Shown piece by piece: positions 1 through 6,110 of a DNA stretch of 6,110 nucleotides. The DNA lies in the NCBI GenBank assembly GCA_964354365.1, contig CAYGZM010000196.1:1-6110 (forward strand), written 5' to 3'. The notes under the pieces are model-generated. The model saw only the letters and a program-made list of their open reading frames with translations. It was not told where the DNA came from and made no database searches. A program made the position numbers and the translations under genes. This stretch comes from CAYGZM01 sp964354365. GTDB lineage: Bacteria > Planctomycetota > Phycisphaerae > Sedimentisphaerales > Anaerobacaceae. Every line of letters starts with the position of its first letter. Position 1 is the stretch's first letter.

Positions 1-206
1 CGACCCCGCACATCTTTATCATAGACGCCGAGCGAAGGATTGTCTATGACGGCGCCATTGACAACGCGCCTTTGGGCAAGGTTCCGGATGGCGAAAAGTA
101 CGTCAACTACGTCTCCGACGCCCTGGACGCCCTGATTGCCGGCAAGCCCGTAAGTGCTTCTCAGACAAAACCTTACGGCTGCACCGTGAAATACCCTACA
201 CAATAA
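1..206 (+). CDS. C-terminal part of a redoxin (AhpC/TSA, thioredoxin-fold) family protein, 5' truncated
   Basis: The frame starting at base 3 is open from the window edge to a TAA at 204-206 and gives 67 residues. They begin TPHIFIIDAERRIVYDG, which fits the late part of a thioredoxin fold: a Thr-Pro (cis-proline position) followed by a hydrophobic strand and a charged beta-turn into the next strand. A helix (YVSDALDALIAGKPV) follows, then a tail with T-K-P-Y-G-C-T-V-K-Y. From memory, this Gly-Cys-x-x-Lys tail is common in AhpC/TSA-like redoxins of planctomycetes and related bacteria. The peroxidatic or CxxC part lies upstream of the window, so the exact reaction (peroxidase, thiol oxidoreductase, or non-catalytic) cannot be decided. 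No clear terminator follows directly; the palindromic block from 220 may serve that role. The family assignment is fairly secure, the function is not. Confidence 0.8.
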   Translation, partial: TPHIFIIDAERRIVYDGAIDNAPLGKVPDGEKYVNYVSDALDALIAGKPVSASQTKPYGCTVKYPTQ

Positions 207-284
207 TAGAACGATTTGCGGCATGGTTCAAATCAGTCGGATTCCGGGTCACAGTATTTGCGGTTTCTATGCGTGTGGCAGCAT

Positions 285-301
285 CAAATCCGAAGGATTT
301 G
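285..301. repeat. Perfect 7-bp inverted repeat, 3-base loop
   Basis: CAAATCC, loop GAA, GGATTTG. It lies inside the TIR-bounded segment and shares bases 299-301 with the next, longer hairpin. The two structures are therefore mutually exclusive at that edge. Confidence 0.6.
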
Positions 302-340
302 GGGATGGTTGCGCCGCTTATGGAGCTTTGCCATCCCCAA
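299..340. repeat. Perfect 10-bp inverted repeat, 22-base loop
   Basis: TTGGGGATGG at 299-308 pairs exactly with CCATCCCCAA at 331-340. The long loop makes it slower to form than its neighbours, but ten uninterrupted pairs, seven of them G-C, are unlikely by chance so close to two other hairpins. Confidence 0.6.
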
Positions 341-346
341 GCCTTC

Positions 347-382
347 GGCAGGCTCAGGCGGGGCGCTGCGCTTGAGGCTGCC
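347..382. repeat. REP-like long hairpin: 13 pairs with one G/G mismatch, 8-base loop
   Basis: The left arm 347-360 (GGCAG-G-CTCAGGCG) pairs with the right arm 369-382 (CGCTTGAG-G-CTGCC). There are 13 pairs, one of them G-U in RNA, interrupted by a single G/G mismatch, with loop GGGCGCTG. The left side belongs to the string CCTTCGGCAGGCTCAGG (342-358). It resembles the CTTCG-N(5-6)-CTCAG class of dispersed palindromic repeats that I recall from many environmental bacterial genomes. A hairpin with a mismatch in the stem and GC-rich arms is typical of REP-type repeats. Only one copy is in the window, so repetitiveness cannot be shown here. Confidence 0.55.
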
Positions 383-418
383 ATCCAGAATTGAACCATG
401 CCTCTTTTTCACAAGACA

Positions 419-448
419 TTGGCAAAGGCGGGCCTTTCTTGTTAGAAT
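419..448 (+). promoter_or_regulatory. Sigma70-type promoter with extended -10, for the GH172 gene
   Basis: TTGGCA at 419-424 matches five of six bases of the -35 consensus. TAGAAT at 443-448 matches five of six of the -10 consensus. The spacer is 18 bp, and TGT at 440-442 gives an extended -10 (TGn). Transcription would begin near 455, leaving a leader of about 83 nt before the ATG at 538. The promoter starts 17 bp downstream of the inverted-repeat segment. Confidence 0.6.
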
Positions 449-451
449 ACC

Positions 452-479
452 CCGCGTTTGGCAGAAAGAGCAGACGCGG
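452..479. promoter_or_regulatory. Palindrome at the expected transcription start: possible operator or 5' leader hairpin
   Basis: CCGCGTTTG at 452-460 and CAGACGCGG at 471-479 form a 9-pair inverted repeat (one T/G pair) with a 10-base spacer. It begins three bases after the -10 box. A DNA-binding repressor at this position would block initiation; alternatively, the transcript would begin with a stem-loop. A dimeric regulator site fits the arm spacing, but no regulator gene is visible nearby and the motif does not match an operator family I recognise. Confidence 0.4.
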
Positions 480-518
480 CTCAGTGTCTCGTTTGCCGTT
501 TGTACTAACTTCAGGCAC

Positions 519-529
519 AAGGAAAGGGG
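519..529 (+). promoter_or_regulatory. Shine-Dalgarno that fixes the GH172 start at 538
   Basis: AAGGAAAGGGG ends 8 nt before the ATG at 538-540. The reading frame is open further upstream (to an ATG at 391), but that stretch runs across the inverted repeat, the promoter and the leader, and it has no signal peptide. Confidence 0.75.
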
Positions 530-537
530 CGTCAACC

Positions 538-3500
538 ATGAGGAAATTCCTGATCATCACAATTGGGTTCATAATGTGTGCGTCGTATGGCTGCGGCTTG
601 TTGGTTTCCAGCTCAGCCCCACAAGCCGGTCGGCGCGGACCTGAAAAACTCACGTACATCGACCTTATCAACCGGCTCACCGACCTGGAGCATCTGGCGA
701 CGCTGCCGGCGCCGGGTGAGAAATGCCAGCAGTGGTCGAGCTACGACAGAGGCAGTGAATATGACCAGGCCTCCGGCAAATACGTCGGCTGGTTCGCCAA
801 CGGCGACGGCGGCGGCATCATCCGCAAGGAGGGCGACCTGCAGGTCTTCGCCGAGATGGAAGGCCCCGGCGTTATCTGGCGGATCTGGTCGGCGCTGGCC
901 AACGAGGGCCGCGTCAAGATATACCTCGACGGCGCCGCTGAGCCGGCCGTTGACCTGCCCTTCATCGGCTACTTCAACCGCGAAAACAAGCCTTTCACCC
1001 ACGAGGCCCTCGTCCACATGACCGCGCGCGGCCAGAACTGTTACGTCCCTATCCCCTTCCAGAAATCCTGCAAGATCGTGGCCGAGCGCGACTGGGGCAG
1101 CTACTTCCATTTCACGTACGCGACCTATCCCAAAGGAACGGTGCTGCCGACCTTCAAACGGCAGCTTTCGCAGGCCGAATCGGAGGCCCTCGACAAGGCC
1201 GCCCAAATCCTTGCACAGCGAGGGTTCGACCCGGCCGGAAAACGCACTGGCGAGGCGACCGAGCGGCAGGTTGTAAAGGTGCTCCCGGGCGCCGTTGCGG
1301 GCGTCGTGAAATTGAAGGGCCCGCGGGCGATAACCGCACTGAAGGTGAATATGGATTTGCCCGAATCGCCCGACGACCAGAATCTCCTGCGGCAGCTTGT
1401 ATTGCGGATTCGCTGGGACGGCGAGAAGGAGCCGAGCGTGTGGTCGCCGTTAGGCGATTTCTTCGGAACAGCCCCCGGTGTGAACAAGTACGAGTCGCTG
1501 CCCCTGGGAATGAGCGGCGATGGATTTTACAGCTATTGGTATATGCCGTTCGCCAAATCGGCCGTCGTGGAATTGGTCAACGACGGTGACAAGCCGCAGA
1601 CTGTGAATTTCTCGATTACGCACGCGCCGCTCACAAAGCCGATACGAAGACTCGGAAGGTTTCACGCCAAATGGCACCGCGACGCATTCCTGCCCGAAGA
1701 GCCGCAGCGCAACGCCGCCGAGTGCATCGACTGGACTATGCTCAAGACGCAGGGCCGCGGCCGATTCTGCGGCGTGATGCTGCACGTCTGGAACCCGCGA
1801 GGCGGATGGTGGGGCGAGGGCGACGAAAAATTCTTCGTCGATGGCGAGAAATTCCCCTCGACTATCGGCACCGGCTCCGAAGACTACTTCGGCTACGCCT
1901 GGTGCAACCCGACCCTCTTCCAGAACTGCTACCACAACCAGACGATTAGTATGAATAACAAGGGGCACGTCTCGGTCAACCGCTGGCACATCACCGACAA
2001 CGTCCCCTTCCAGAAATCATTCGAAGGCGCAATTGAAAAATACTATCCGAACGGCAAGCCCACACTCTACGCCGCCACCGCCTACTGGTACCAGGCCGCC
2101 GGCCAGGCCGACCCATACGAGCCGGTCCCCGTCGCCGAGCGAATCGGGTACTGGGGCCCGATCAAAATCTCCACGGTCAAAGGCGCCCTTGAAGGCGAGA
2201 AGCTCAAGGTGCTCTCGAAGACTGGCGGGACCGCCGACCAGCAGGACCTCAACGGCTTCGACGAAGGTTGGAGTGGCGAGGCCCATCTCTGGTGGATTGA
2301 AGGCAAGCCCGGAGATACGCTCGAATTAGCCGTCCCCGTAGAAAAAAGCGGCACTTACAGGCTCAAGATGCAGCTCACAAAGGCCATCGACTACGGTATT
2401 CACCAGCTTTATCTCGACGGCGAAAAGCTCGGCGAACCGATAGACTTGTTCAACGACGGCGTGATTCCCACCGGCGTTCTGGATATGGGCGTTCGCAAGT
2501 TAGATAAAGGCCAGCACGTCCTCAAGGTCGAGATCGTCGGCGCAAATGACAAGGCCGTCAAGAAGTATATGTTCGGCATCGACTACCTGCTCCTCGAAGA
2601 AGTCGCCTCGGCTTTCTATCTGCCGGATGACCCCAAATACACAATACTTGATTCCGCACGGGACTCAGTGCGTTTTGCGGAGGGCGCCCTCGTCCCTTTT
2701 GACGGTCGCCTGGCCTGCAAATCCAGCTTTGTGGACCAGGATGGAAATATAATGGGCTGGCATGATTTCGGCAACCTCGAAGGTCCCGGCTGGGCCGCAA
2801 ACGCCGTCGGGGGCGCGTATGAGCTTTATTCCTTCGCAAAATACGCCAAAGACGGCAAGCTCGCCGAAAAGGCGGTTTTGTTGCTCGACCACGTCGTCGA
2901 AGACGGCTTCATCGACTACGAAACTGGGTTCATCAAAGGCTACCGCCTCACTACGACCAACGAGTTCTGCCTCAATTATCAGCACAAGAGCGACTGGTTC
3001 TGCCCAGGCTCAATGGCCAAGATCGCATACCAATTGCTGATCTTCAGCGACCTTTTAGACAATCCGCGAAAAGACAAAATGCGGGACATCGCCGTCAAGA
3101 CCGCTGCCTGGATAGACAAGAACATAAAGCCCACACCCAATGGCTGGTATCCGAGACGCTGCAAGCCGTCGGGCGAGCATTACCCCAACAACGCTTATGG
3201 CGATTCGGACATACTCTTTGAGAAAAGCGCCGACGGCCTCTTCGTAGTCCAGCTTATGACCGAACTGACCAAAAAAGACCTGGCTGATTACAGAGACAAG
3301 ATAAAGCAGAAACTTGAAGTGTTTATGAAACTGGGCGGCATATTCGGCAGCATCAACCACGACACCTACGACCACTACGAGAGCGTCGCCTACTCGGTGG
3401 CGTTTCGTGTCCTGCGCCAGGCCGCAAAGCTGCTCGGCGACGATGAAATCAGCAGATTCGCCTACGAGAAGTGTCTGGCCGGTCTCGACCAGTTCAAAAT

Positions 3501-3852
3501 GACCGACGACAGAAACGGCGTTCAGACCACGGGCCTGCTCTATATGGAGAAAAGCTGGGACACCGCCTACCTCTGGGAAAACGCCGAGGCCGCACTGGCG
3601 TATTTCGAGGCATACAGCGATACCAACAACGAGCAGCTCCTTCGCGACGGCCTTACCATTTTGCGGGCTATCGCCAGGCATCATCACGGCGACAAAGGCT
3701 TCCTGACCGAGGGCGTGGATTGGAACAATCACGTCGGCAAGCAGCACCACTTCGGCGAAGCGGAGTTCGGCGATATAAAGTACACCGAGCCGCTCCTGAA
3801 CAACCTCCACATCGTCGAGCCGACACTGCTCCTATTACAAATTGTCAACTAA
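538..3852 (+). CDS. Exported GH172 (DUF2961) glycosidase with a beta-sandwich module and an alpha/alpha-toroid-like C-terminal domain
   Basis: 1104 residues. The start at 538 is chosen for its Shine-Dalgarno and for the signal sequence that follows: MRK, a hydrophobic core to about residue 16, and Cys19 in S-Y-G-C, which may be a weak lipobox. Residues 40-520 are a GH172/DUF2961 domain. Visible motifs are GPGVIWRIW (109-117), YLDG shortly after, YWYMPF (333-338), WWGEGDEKFFVDGE (424-437) and GTGSEDYFG (444-452). Glu427 and Glu448 are 21 residues apart, the same spacing as the catalytic pair I recall for the Bifidobacterium enzyme (E270/E291), so both catalytic residues appear intact. Residues 550-690 look like a beta-sandwich, probably carbohydrate-binding, with GWSG..HLWW and YLDGEKLGEPIDL. 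Residues 700-1104 show five to six amphipathic helical hairpins, as in (alpha/alpha)6 toroids. Known GH172 enzymes cleave alpha-D-fructofuranosides or alpha-D-arabinofuranosides; the substrate here is unknown. It appears monocistronic, with its own promoter. Confidence 0.9.
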   Translation: MRKFLIITIGFIMCASYGCGLLVSSSAPQAGRRGPEKLTYIDLINRLTDLEHLATLPAPGEKCQQWSSYDRGSEYDQASGKYVGWFANGDGGGIIRKEGDLQVFAEMEGPGVIWRIWSALANEGRVKIYLDGAAEPAVDLPFIGYFNRENKPFTHEALVHMTARGQNCYVPIPFQKSCKIVAERDWGSYFHFTYATYPKGTVLPTFKRQLSQAESEALDKAAQILAQRGFDPAGKRTGEATERQVVKVLPGAVAGVVKLKGPRAITALKVNMDLPESPDDQNLLRQLVLRIRWDGEKEPSVWSPLGDFFGTAPGVNKYESLPLGMSGDGFYSYWYMPFAKSAVVELVNDGDKPQTVNFSITHAPLTKPIRRLGRFHAKWHRDAFLPEEPQRNAAECIDWTMLKTQGRGRFCGVMLHVWNPRGGWWGEGDEKFFVDGEKFPSTIGTGSEDYFGYAWCNPTLFQNCYHNQTISMNNKGHVSVNRWHITDNVPFQKSFEGAIEKYYPNGKPTLYAATAYWYQAAGQADPYEPVPVAERIGYWGPIKISTVKGALEGEKLKVLSKTGGTADQQDLNGFDEGWSGEAHLWWIEGKPGDTLELAVPVEKSGTYRLKMQLTKAIDYGIHQLYLDGEKLGEPIDLFNDGVIPTGVLDMGVRKLDKGQHVLKVEIVGANDKAVKKYMFGIDYLLLEEVASAFYLPDDPKYTILDSARDSVRFAEGALVPFDGRLACKSSFVDQDGNIMGWHDFGNLEGPGWAANAVGGAYELYSFAKYAKDGKLAEKAVLLLDHVVEDGFIDYETGFIKGYRLTTTNEFCLNYQHKSDWFCPGSMAKIAYQLLIFSDLLDNPRKDKMRDIAVKTAAWIDKNIKPTPNGWYPRRCKPSGEHYPNNAYGDSDILFEKSADGLFVVQLMTELTKKDLADYRDKIKQKLEVFMKLGGIFGSINHDTYDHYESVAYSVAFRVLRQAAKLLGDDEISRFAYEKCLAGLDQFKMTDDRNGVQTTGLLYMEKSWDTAYLWENAEAALAYFEAYSDTNNEQLLRDGLTILRAIARHHHGDKGFLTEGVDWNNHVGKQHHFGEAEFGDIKYTEPLLNNLHIVEPTLLLLQIVN

Positions 3853-3905
3853 ATCATGGCGCCAAAGCCGTGTCCAGCTTATGACTGTCGAATGCTATAA
3901 TACTC
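3853..3905. other. 53-bp convergent junction with one weak hairpin
   Basis: The two large genes end tail to tail. The only structure I see is CATGGC (3855-3860), loop GCCAAA, GCCGTG (3867-3872): six pairs with one T/G, readable on the plus strand. It has no following T-run on that strand, so it is at best a poor terminator. A TATAAT with TGC before it (3893-3901) has no acceptable -35. Confidence 0.3.
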
Positions 3906-6050
3906 TTAAGGATACAAAGGTTTCTTGCGAACAATCCAAACCGACATCCTTCGGGTTTCTTTGCGGAAGGTAATCCCAAAGTTGTCCCTATACCATTTTT
4001 CAGCCAGCTTGGCACCTTCTTGTCCTTTAAAGTTGGGTATGACATGACTGAGATAAGTTTCCCGATCTATGCCAGTATCATCCTCAACAACAATGTCCTG
4101 ATCTTTAGCCAGATGCTGCAACAGGCTATCAATTTTAAAAATACCCGCCGCCGACAGCGTGCCCGGGCCATCACCCAAGCCCTCAGATGAAATTAAGTGT
4201 TCAATACCTGTGAATTGTTGCCCACTATATTCAGCAATCCAGACCGTACAGTCATCCTCACTTTCAACGATCTCTATGCCCACCTTTGACAAAACCAGTT
4301 CCACTTGTTTTTGTATGCTCACATTTCCCCGGCTGATGATATCGTATTGAACAAATATATCGTCGAAGTCTCCCTCAAACCTGAATCTGCCGGTTGAGGG
4401 ATGATGATATAATTTTGCAAAATGCGGGACGTTTGTTCCGACCTGCATAAGTTTATACTCTTGAAGACCTTTGATTGAAGGACTGATCGATATTCCACCT
4501 GTTTTCAAGCCTGCATGGAATTCCACTTGTCCCGGCTCAAGAGGATTGGCCTGATAATGTTCAATCAGTTCATCTATGGACAAGTGCCCTTTAACAGGAT
4601 AATTATCTTCAGAACCACGGCTCAAATCCTGAGGGGCATAATCCCTGCCACCGGGGTCCTTAAGTAATGCATACGCCAGGTTCACCACACTTCCGCTGGC
4701 AGTACGAGATGTATCGAAAAGGAGTTCTTCATACTTGTGGTGATCGAAGAATTCTGCGGCCTGCTGTTTTTCGTAAGTGACAAACGCATCCATACATTCT
4801 CCATCCCGAGGATCCCACATACGAAGTCGTACCGGAAGTTTACTTTCCCGGAGCGCCCAAATCCGCATCCATTCGGGGTTAATCGTCGAATGGAGGTCGA
4901 ACACCAGCAAGTCCTGCGAAATCATTGCGTCCGAGTTTATCTCTGGGGTAATTTCAACAAGTTGGCTCTTATAAAATAGCTGGACAAACTTATCCAAAGA
5001 GAGCGTTTGGTGCTCAGAGAGATTTTGGATTATCGCCTCACCCATTTTATCGTATTCATTTTCGCTCAGAAGTTCTTTATCTTTAAAATCAAACCCGGCG
5101 GCAATTTTCCCGTTCTTAGCAAAAAGAATCTGGCTGCCAATTCGCAAACGTGCTTTGTGTTCACTGCTAACCCATAGTTCAATCTGCTTTGGTTCAGAGG
5201 CTGTATCTTCCTTGAAATACAATACGGCATTATAGAAGGACACGGAACGAAACTTATCAACAACATCCGCCCAGGCTACATTCGTAAAACTAGTCGAGCT
5301 GTAAAACTGATTTATACCGATAAGTGCAGCAATACTTACTACTGCCGCAACGGTAAACTTTGTTATTTTACTTTTCATGATTATACTCCATATATCGAGC
5401 CTGGAGCCCGGCTTTGATTTCTTAGATTTTGCTTTTACTTCCACGAGCTCATCCAGCGGAGCCTTGAACCCTTCAAGCAATAAAAATATCACAAATGACA
5501 GGCTTATAACGCTGCAAAAGAAAATGTGAAATATAGGCGATGAGAAGAATATCCAGCGTTGAGAGAGCAGATAGTAAACACCAGCACCTGACAATGACAC
5601 GAACAGCCAAATAATAGTTGCAAGTATTAAAAGGCTGGGCCAGTGTATAATGCGTTTTCCATTCTTTTTGCCGACTAGGGCAAACCCTCTATGTTTGGCA
5701 TAAACAAGGAAATGAAGCATTCTAATCTTTTTGTTGCTTTCCTTAAGCTTTCTGTAATAACGTGGATAATATCGAATTATTACAGCCCAGATCATAACTA
5801 TTAAGCCAAACCATGCGACGACAAATGGGATATGCAACGCTTCCAGGATTTTCTCGGAAACGCACAGTCCGAACATGCCCAATGCAAATATCCACATTGC
5901 GCCGACAGAGAACCAGGAAAGATGCTTCATACGTTTCTCTTCTCTATCCAGCATTTCCCTGAAAACTGCACGTTCGCCTTCTGAGACGCCGGAAGGCTCA
6001 ATGCCATCTGCTTTTAACAGCCCTTCAAATAGTTTCTTGTTATTATCCAT
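3906..6050 (-). CDS. Putative membrane-bound sensor/anti-sigma-like protein translationally coupled to an ECF sigma factor
   Basis: 714 residues. The start ATG at 6048-6050 is preferred to an upstream GTG (6071) because GGAGAG lies 5 nt before it. Residues 1-43 are hydrophilic and probably cytoplasmic. Predicted membrane segments are about 44-64, 72-93, 138-161, 171-193 and 229-246. The loops at 94-137 and 194-228 are rich in Lys/Arg, so by the positive-inside rule the N-terminus is inside and residues 247-714 are outside. Residues 257-445 (from AWADVVDKF) alternate short beta-strands in a way that recalls LolA/RseB-type lipoprotein-sensing folds; this is a weak impression. Residues 560-714 contain a strand-helix pattern ending in VVEDDTGIDRETYLSHV and AEKWYRDNFGITFR, which I recall from planctomycete proteins of this type. 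No HxxxCxxC zinc anti-sigma motif is present. The anti-sigma role is inferred from the overlap with the sigma gene; a general signal-sensing membrane protein is the alternative. Confidence 0.75.
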   Translation of the reverse strand: MDNNKKLFEGLLKADGIEPSGVSEGERAVFREMLDREEKRMKHLSWFSVGAMWIFALGMFGLCVSEKILEALHIPFVVAWFGLIVMIWAVIIRYYPRYYRKLKESNKKIRMLHFLVYAKHRGFALVGKKNGKRIIHWPSLLILATIIWLFVSLSGAGVYYLLSQRWIFFSSPIFHIFFCSVISLSFVIFLLLEGFKAPLDELVEVKAKSKKSKPGSRLDIWSIIMKSKITKFTVAAVVSIAALIGINQFYSSTSFTNVAWADVVDKFRSVSFYNAVLYFKEDTASEPKQIELWVSSEHKARLRIGSQILFAKNGKIAAGFDFKDKELLSENEYDKMGEAIIQNLSEHQTLSLDKFVQLFYKSQLVEITPEINSDAMISQDLLVFDLHSTINPEWMRIWALRESKLPVRLRMWDPRDGECMDAFVTYEKQQAAEFFDHHKYEELLFDTSRTASGSVVNLAYALLKDPGGRDYAPQDLSRGSEDNYPVKGHLSIDELIEHYQANPLEPGQVEFHAGLKTGGISISPSIKGLQEYKLMQVGTNVPHFAKLYHHPSTGRFRFEGDFDDIFVQYDIISRGNVSIQKQVELVLSKVGIEIVESEDDCTVWIAEYSGQQFTGIEHLISSEGLGDGPGTLSAAGIFKIDSLLQHLAKDQDIVVEDDTGIDRETYLSHVIPNFKGQEGAKLAEKWYRDNFGITFRKETRRMSVWIVRKKPLYP
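5386..5390 (-). promoter_or_regulatory. Possible internal Shine-Dalgarno for a shorter product starting at Met225
   Basis: On the minus strand TGGAG (5390-5386) lies 7 nt before an in-frame ATG at 5378-5376. The encoded start, MKSKITKFTVAAVV, reads as a complete signal-anchor: basic N-terminus followed by a hydrophobic segment. Initiation here would give a 490-residue protein with one membrane segment and the whole external region, lacking the cytoplasmic tail and the first four membrane helices. It may be a functional second start or the trace of an older gene fusion. Confidence 0.35.
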
Positions 6051-6110
6051 TTTGGCTCTCCATTTCTTCACGAAGAGATTGCTTTGCGTAAAATATTCGT
6101 GACCTGACAG
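6043..6110 (-). CDS. C-terminal end of an ECF-type RNA polymerase sigma factor (partial)
   Basis: The minus-strand frame from the window edge encodes VRSRIFYAKQSLREEMESQNG and stops at TAA (6045-6043). The two leftover bases at the edge (CT) fit a Thr codon, giving T-V-R-S-R. T-V-[KR]-S-R followed by a basic/aliphatic helix of about 12-15 residues is the signature of the end of region 4.2, the helix-turn-helix that reads the -35 element, in ECF sigma factors. Only 21 residues are visible, but motif, position at the protein end and downstream partner all agree. The stop overlaps the next gene as ATGGATAA (8 nt shared), indicating an operon with coupled translation. Confidence 0.7.
   Translation of the reverse strand, partial: VRSRIFYAKQSLREEMESQNG
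6056..6061 (-). promoter_or_regulatory. Shine-Dalgarno inside the sigma gene, deciding the downstream start
   Basis: GGAGAG on the minus strand ends 5 nt before the ATG at 6050-6048. It lies within the last codons of the sigma factor gene, as expected for coupled translation of the pair. Confidence 0.7.

Larger units (their letters stand above)
220..402. repeat. 183-bp segment bounded by perfect 12-bp inverted repeats (MITE-like or structured element)
   Basis: GGCATGGTTCAA at 220-231 is the exact reverse complement of TTGAACCATGCC at 391-402. Between them lie three further inverted repeats (285-301, 299-340, 347-382), so most of the right half can fold. The segment sits between the redoxin stop and the promoter of the glycosidase gene and contains no convincing gene. 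Terminal inverted repeats around a short non-coding, hairpin-rich core are the hallmark of MITE-like elements. No matching target-site duplication is visible: the left flank ends in ATTTGC and the right flank begins TCTTTTTC. It could instead be a structured RNA or a terminator block, since a T-rich stretch (403-410) follows the right arm. The repeats are seen directly; the mobile-element reading is inference. Confidence 0.6.

Noticed and set aside
391..537. Upstream in-frame extension of the glycosidase (ATG at 391)
   Set aside because: It crosses the inverted repeat, the promoter and the leader, has no Shine-Dalgarno, and would bury the signal peptide 49 residues inside the protein.
580..594. 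Firm lipoprotein call from Cys19
   Set aside because: S-Y-G-C lacks the usual Leu at -3 and has Tyr at -2, so lipidation is only possible. Export by the signal sequence is all that can be claimed.
613..1206. Minus-strand open frame of 197 codons
   Set aside because: It is a shadow of the glycosidase coding region with a low-complexity Ala/Val/Gly/Arg composition, as produced by antisense reading of GC-rich codons.
3055..3810. Long minus-strand open frame of 251 codons
   Set aside because: It lies antisense to the GH172 gene in GC-rich codons, where long shadow frames are expected. Its translation shows no recognisable domain and it has no start signal.
3893..3901. Perfect extended -10 (TGC-TATAAT) on the plus strand at the convergent junction
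   Set aside because: There is no reasonable -35 at 16-18 bp upstream. It would only produce an antisense transcript of the membrane-protein gene, for which there is no other evidence.
6051..6071. GTG start adding seven residues (MKKWRAK) to the membrane protein
   Set aside because: There is no Shine-Dalgarno upstream of the GTG, whereas GGAGAG is well placed for the ATG at 6050, which also gives the usual stop/start overlap with the sigma gene.
1..6110. CRISPR arrays, tRNA or rRNA genes, transposase genes
   Set aside because: No regularly spaced repeats, no cloverleaf or rRNA motifs, and no transposase-like protein could be seen on either strand.

Overview
The window most resembles a planctomycete genome, probably Phycisphaerae/Sedimentisphaerales-like. 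This is inferred from gene content: a secreted GH172 (DUF2961) glycosidase of the large multidomain type, a redoxin with a C-terminal YGC..KY tail, and an ECF sigma factor followed by a large membrane protein of a kind I associate with that group. No marker gene here fixes the taxonomy.

Layout. Positions 1-206 hold the 3' end of a plus-strand redoxin-like gene. Positions 207-537 carry no gene but are dense in structure. A 183-bp segment (220-402) is bounded by perfect 12-bp inverted repeats and contains nested hairpins. It is followed by a good sigma70-type promoter (419-448), a 9-bp-arm palindrome at the expected transcription start (452-479), and a strong Shine-Dalgarno. Positions 538-3852 encode a 1104-residue exported protein with a GH172 catalytic domain, a beta-sandwich module and an alpha/alpha-toroid-like C-terminal domain. 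A 53-bp convergent junction follows.

The right part is on the minus strand. The last 22 codons of an ECF sigma factor gene (6110-6043) overlap by 8 nt the start of a 714-residue protein (6050-3906). That protein has a cytoplasmic N-terminal tail, five predicted membrane segments and a large external region. The 8-nt overlap indicates translational coupling, and the context suggests the membrane protein senses a signal and controls the sigma factor, although it lacks the classical zinc anti-sigma motif.

The two halves are convergent and visibly differ in base composition (glycosidase GC-rich, membrane protein AT-richer), so there is no sign that they form one system. The most unusual items are the TIR-bounded palindromic element upstream of the glycosidase, the three-domain glycosidase fusion, and the sigma/membrane-sensor pair with a plausible internal translation start.
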